Source: Panopea generosa
Lineage: Eukaryota > Mollusca > Bivalvia > Adapedonta > Hiatellidae
Length of the DNA stretch: 64,000 bases
Direction: 5' to 3'
Assembly (NCBI GenBank): GCA_029582155.1
Contig: CM055901.1
Span: 49,977,206-50,041,205 of the forward strand
Both the position numbers and the translations under genes were made by a program. The notes beneath the pieces are model-generated. The model saw only the letters and a list, made by a program, of their open reading frames with translations. It was not told the DNA's origin and searched no databases. Shown here piece by piece: positions 59,865 to 64,000 of the stretch (positions are counted from its first letter, which is position 1; every line of letters starts with the position of its first letter).

Positions 59865-60620
59865 TATACGTAGGATGTGTTGATCATATTGTCACTATAT
59901 TTTGACGTGATCATCATGTCTCTCTCTCTCTCTACACGTGGTGTGTTGATCATAGTATTTCTGCTTTGGACGACGTGATCATCATATCTCTCTACACAGG
60001 ATGTGTTGATTATATTGTCTCTGCGCTGGGCGAAATCATCATATCTCTCTACACAGGGTGTGTTGATCATATTGTCACTGCATTGGTTGTGATATTACCA
60101 TATCTCTCTACACAGGATGTGTTGACCATATTGTCACTGCATTGGGCGTGATCACCATATCTCTCTACGCAGGGTGTGTTGACCATATTGTCACTGCATT
60201 GGGTGTGATCATCATATCTCTCTACACAGGGTGTGTTCACTATATTTCCACTGCATTGGGCGTGATCATCATATCTCTCTACAAAGGATGTGTTGACCAT
60301 ATTGTCTCTGCACAGAGCGTAATCATCATATCTCTCTACACATGGTGTATTGTTGACCACATTGCCTCTGCACAGAGCGTGATCATCATAGCTCTCTACA
60401 CAGGGTGTGTTGACCACATTGTCTCTTCACAGAGCGTGATCATCATATCTCTCTACACATGGTGTGTTGTTGACCACATTGCCTCTGCACAGAGCGGGAT
60501 CACCATATCTCTCTACACAGGGTGTGTTGACCACATTGCGTCTGCACAGAGCGTGATCATCATTTAACTCTACACAGTGCGTATTGACTATATCGTCTCA
60601 CAACCCAGTGTGTATTAATC
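59865..60620 (+). repeat. 56-58-bp satellite, block 3
   Basis: Same family. Its right part (60300-60560) is a distinct sub-block with cacagagcgtgatcatcata and ttgttgaccacattgcctct, partly in two-unit steps. It decays by about 60620. Confidence 0.9.
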
Positions 60621-61944
60621 ATAATGTCTCTAACCTGGGCGTGGTCATTATATCCCTTACCATATCGTCTCCCCACTCATGGTGTAACATCGTTTGTTTC
60701 TGCACTGCACCAGTTGTGTTAGTAACATTGCAAAGTACAAGTTGGTAACGATGTCTATGTACCACACATGATGTATAGGCAGTATTGTCTTTACTCAGGA
60801 TATGGTAGTAACATCTACACATGTAACCAGCATTTATTAACTTCAGGTTTAATATAACGATTTTTTAAACAAAACAAAAAAGAACAAAAAAGGACTGTCA
60901 TATATAATAATACACGCGTCAACCATCTATGAACGGTCGATGTTCAACTTCTGTTCCCTTGATGATCGGCAGTCCTCTGACAATATCGCTATTCGTTCAT
61001 GCATTATGGATTGTTAGAGATAATTATATTTGAACAATGAGCGCGGCTTACTACCACATAGAAGCTCTGTGGCAACTGTTTAACGGATTAATAATTAATC
61101 ATAGACATAATTGGACTAATAATTTTAAATCATTAGTATCTGCAATCAGATTAAGTTTTAAAATGCCCTAAAACAAATCTCTTAGAATAAATCCGTGGGG
61201 AACAAAGTTGAAGAGAGCGGCGTTTATTAAGTGGGGTGTTTTTGTACGAGTTTTACCATGCAGGACGTCAATATTTAATTTCATGAGTGTCCACGAAATA
61301 TCGACACTTCCCATTTACTGATATATTATCAAAAGGGTGCTATATTCACTGTTCAAAAACAAAACCGAATATAAACTGTATTGTACTGTAAGAATATTTT
61401 ATACTGAGAACCCGTTTATAATTGTACACCACTGGCAATGAAGTATGCTTAATCAAATTTAGCTCGTGTACTCGCCCCCGACACTGATGTTTTTTTTTTC
61501 AGTTACAGGTTATAGGCTTGCTCATATTTCAGCGACTATCAATGAAACTTCCTGTGTTCACTAGTTATAAAGGGGACTTAATGGACAAAGTGGGACAACT
61601 CCATTTTGATTTTTAGTCAGTAATTCTGATCACTTATATTTTTAGAACATTCGGTTTAAGTTTTCAGTCATGTTTATATCTAATAACTACTACCCAAGCT
61701 CCAATGAAACTTTACATGTATTTTCATAACCATCAAATGGACTTAGGGGGACGTGTGAGTTTAAAACTTTCATTTTTTCAGACGTCTTGATGTGATGCAT
61801 TTATTCTCCCCGTCGAAGGTTAGACAATGGTCAGGGAGTAACGCCTCTGTCTCATCGTTCACAGCAAATGGCTATTTAAAATATTTAAGACATGGAAAAA
61901 ATGTCAAGTAATGTGATGTATTTTTACAACTTTTCACAACTTAA
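60621..61944. other. Nothing coding recognised
   Basis: Decayed satellite traces to about 60810, then unique-looking sequence. The segment 61560-61770 (ggggacttaatggac, aactccattttgattttt, aataactactacccaagctc) is related to 50030-50240 and 50620-50760 and is a dispersed repeat. Confidence 0.5.
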
Positions 61945-64000
61945 TAAAGTAGACGTCTATTTTACCTGCTGCAATATTTGCCCTGCACGCATTACGTTCT
62001 CGACGTCTTTTTTACCTGCTGCAATGTTCGCCCTAGCACGCAGTACGTTTCGGACGTCTATTTTACCTGCTGCAATGTTTGCCCTGCAGCAATACGTTCC
62101 AGTTGTCTATTTTACCTGCTGCAATGTTTACCCTACACGCAGTACTTTTCAGACGTCTATTTTACCTGCTGCAATGTTTGCCCTGCACGTAGTACGTTCC
62201 AGACGTCTATTTTACCTGCTGCAATGTTTGGACGTCTATTTTACCTGCTGCAATGTTTGCCCTGCACAGCAGTACGTTCCAGACGTCCTATTTTACCTGC
62301 TGCAATGTTTGCCCTGCACGCAGTACGTTTCGCACGTCTATTTTACCTACTGCAATGTTTGCCCTGCAGCCATACGTTACAGTTGTTTATTTTACCTGCT
62401 GCAATGTTTGCCCTGCACGCAGTACTTTTCGAACTTCTATTTTACCTGCTGCAATGTTTGCCCTGCACGCAGTACTTTTCGAACTTCTATTTTACCTGCT
62501 GCAATGTTTACCCTGCACGCAGTACGTTTCAGACGTCTATTTTACCTGCTGCAATGTTTGCCCTGCACGCAGTACGTTCCAGACGTCTATTTTACCTGCT
62601 GCAATGTTTGCCCTGCACGCACTACGTTTCAGATGTCTATTTTACATGCTGCAATGTTTGCCCTGCACGCAGTACGTTCGAGATGTCTATTTTACCTGCT
62701 GCAATGTTTGCCTTGCACGTAGTACTTTTCAGACGTCTATTTTACCTGCTGCAATGTTTACCCAGCACGCAGTACGTTACAGACGTCTATTTTACCTGCT
62801 GCAATGTTTGCGCTACACGCAGTACGTTCCAGATTTCTATGTTACCTGCTTCAATCTTTGCTCTGGACGCAGTACGTTCGAGATGTCTATGTTACCTACT
62901 GCAATGTTTGCTCTGGGACGCAGTACGTTCGAGATGTCTATGTTACCTGCTGCAATGTTTGCTTTGCACGCTGTACGTTCGAGATGTCTATTTTACCTGC
63001 TGCAATGTTTGCCCTGCACGCAGTACGTTCCAGATTTCTATGTTACCTGCTGCAATGTTTGCTCTGGACGCAGTACGTTCGAGATGTCTATGTTACCTAC
63101 TGCAATGTTTGCTCTGGGCGCAGTAAGTTCGAGCTGTCTATGTTACCTGCTGCAATGTTTGCTCTGCACGCTGTACGTTCCAGTCTGCTGCAATATTTGT
63201 CCAGCAGCCATACGTTCCAGATGTCTATTTTACTTGCTGCAATGTCTGCCCTGCACGCAGTACTTTTCAGACGTCTATTTTACCTGCTGCAATATTTACC
63301 CTGCACACAGTACGTCTCAGACGTCTATATCACCTGCTGCAATGTTTACCCTGCACGCAGTACGTTTCAGACGTCTATTTTATCTGCTGCAATGTTTGCC
63401 CTGCACGCAGTACGTTTGCAGTGTTTGCTCTGCACGCAGTACGTTCCAGGCGTCAATTTTACCTGCTGCAATGTTTGCCCTGCAGCCATACGTTCCAGAT
63501 GTCTATTTTACCTGCTGCAATGTTTGCCCTACATGCAGTACTTTTCAAACGTCTATTTTTACCTGCTGCAATGTCTACCCTGTACGTAGGTCGTTTCAGA
63601 CGTCTATTTTACCCGCTGCAATATTTGCCCTGCACGCAGTACGTTCCAGACGTCAATTTTACCTGCTGCAGTGTTTGCCCTGCACGAAGTACGTTTCAGA
63701 CGTCTATTTTACCTGCTGCAGTGTTTGCTCTGCACGCAGTAAATTCCAGACGTCTAATTTACCTACTACAATGGTTGCCCTGCACGCAGTACGTTCCAGA
63801 TGTCTATTTTATTCGTTGCATTGTTTGCCCAGCGCGCAGAACGTTCCAGATGTCTATTTTACCTGTTGTAATGTTTGCTCTGCACGCAATACGTTCAAGA
63901 CGTCTATTTCACCCGCTACCATGTTTGCCCTGCACGCAATACGTTCCAGACGTCTGTTTTACCCGTTGCAATGTTTGCCCTTCACGCAATACGTTCCAGA
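61945..64000 (+). repeat. 50-bp minisatellite, about 41 copies, running off the window
   Basis: The unit is agacgtctattttacctgct, then gcaatgtttgccctgcacgc, then agtacgttcc. Each unit contains the palindrome agacgtct. Variants include agatgtctat, gctctgcacg and a shortened cagcagccatacgtt form. No plus-strand frame of the consensus holds a stop, so frames of up to 382 codons cycle through all three phases (FYLLQCLPCTQYV, YFTCCNVCPARST, SILPAAMFALHAV). These are not gene evidence. Confidence 0.95.

Noticed and set aside
61978..63126. 382-codon frame, the longest in the window
   Set aside because: The 50-bp unit has no stop in any plus frame, so length is no evidence. Overlapping frames of 276 and 261 codons exist for the same reason.

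Overview
This is a eukaryotic, AT-rich, intron-bearing genomic window. Everything in it fits an invertebrate with a repeat-heavy genome, most likely a bivalve mollusc: two families of tRNA-headed SINEs, a jockey/CR1-type LINE, a Tc1-like transposase remnant, MITEs and very long minisatellites. The clade is inferred from style rather than from a marker gene, so the species is unknown. There is no prokaryotic gene organisation and no rRNA.

Most of the window is repeat. About 24 kb, over a third, is tandem array: a 30-bp unit (3.1-9.6 kb), 42-bp (11.1-11.9 kb), 15-bp (13.3-14.5 kb), 72-bp (28.9-33.1 kb), 38-bp (34.6-35.4 kb), related 63/82/38-bp units (38.5-40.7 and 42.4-44.2 kb), 56-58-bp (51.6-53.6, 57.3-59.4 and 59.9-60.6 kb) and 50-bp (61.9 kb to the right edge, still running). 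Almost all long open frames in the window are stop-free readings of these arrays and are not genes.

The best protein-coding locus is on the minus strand between about 18.0 and 12.2 kb. Four exons (17728-18003, 15625-15760, 14524-14731, 12216-12374) have usable splice sites and join without a frame break into at least 259 codons. They begin with a well-placed ATG and have a long acidic stretch; the 3' end is not found. I do not recognise the product. Its introns carry the 15-bp and 42-bp minisatellites, three SINEs and several MITEs. A truncated jockey/CR1-like LINE lies about 300 bp upstream of its first exon, on the other strand. A second, weaker candidate is a minus-strand ORF at 21648-22013 with one membrane segment.

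The most informative structure lies at 51.6-60.6 kb. A 56-bp satellite is split by a 3759-bp DNA transposon (53571-57329) with inverted repeats of about 500 bp and a 3-bp ACA target duplication. The transposon holds a degraded ORF of a repetitive metazoan protein family, and a SINE is inserted beside that ORF: three insertion layers that can be ordered in time. The 38-bp satellite at 40-44 kb is likewise split, by a 1.6-kb block carrying a 0.5-kb TIR element. That element has a second copy, in opposite orientation, at 25.6-26.1 kb.
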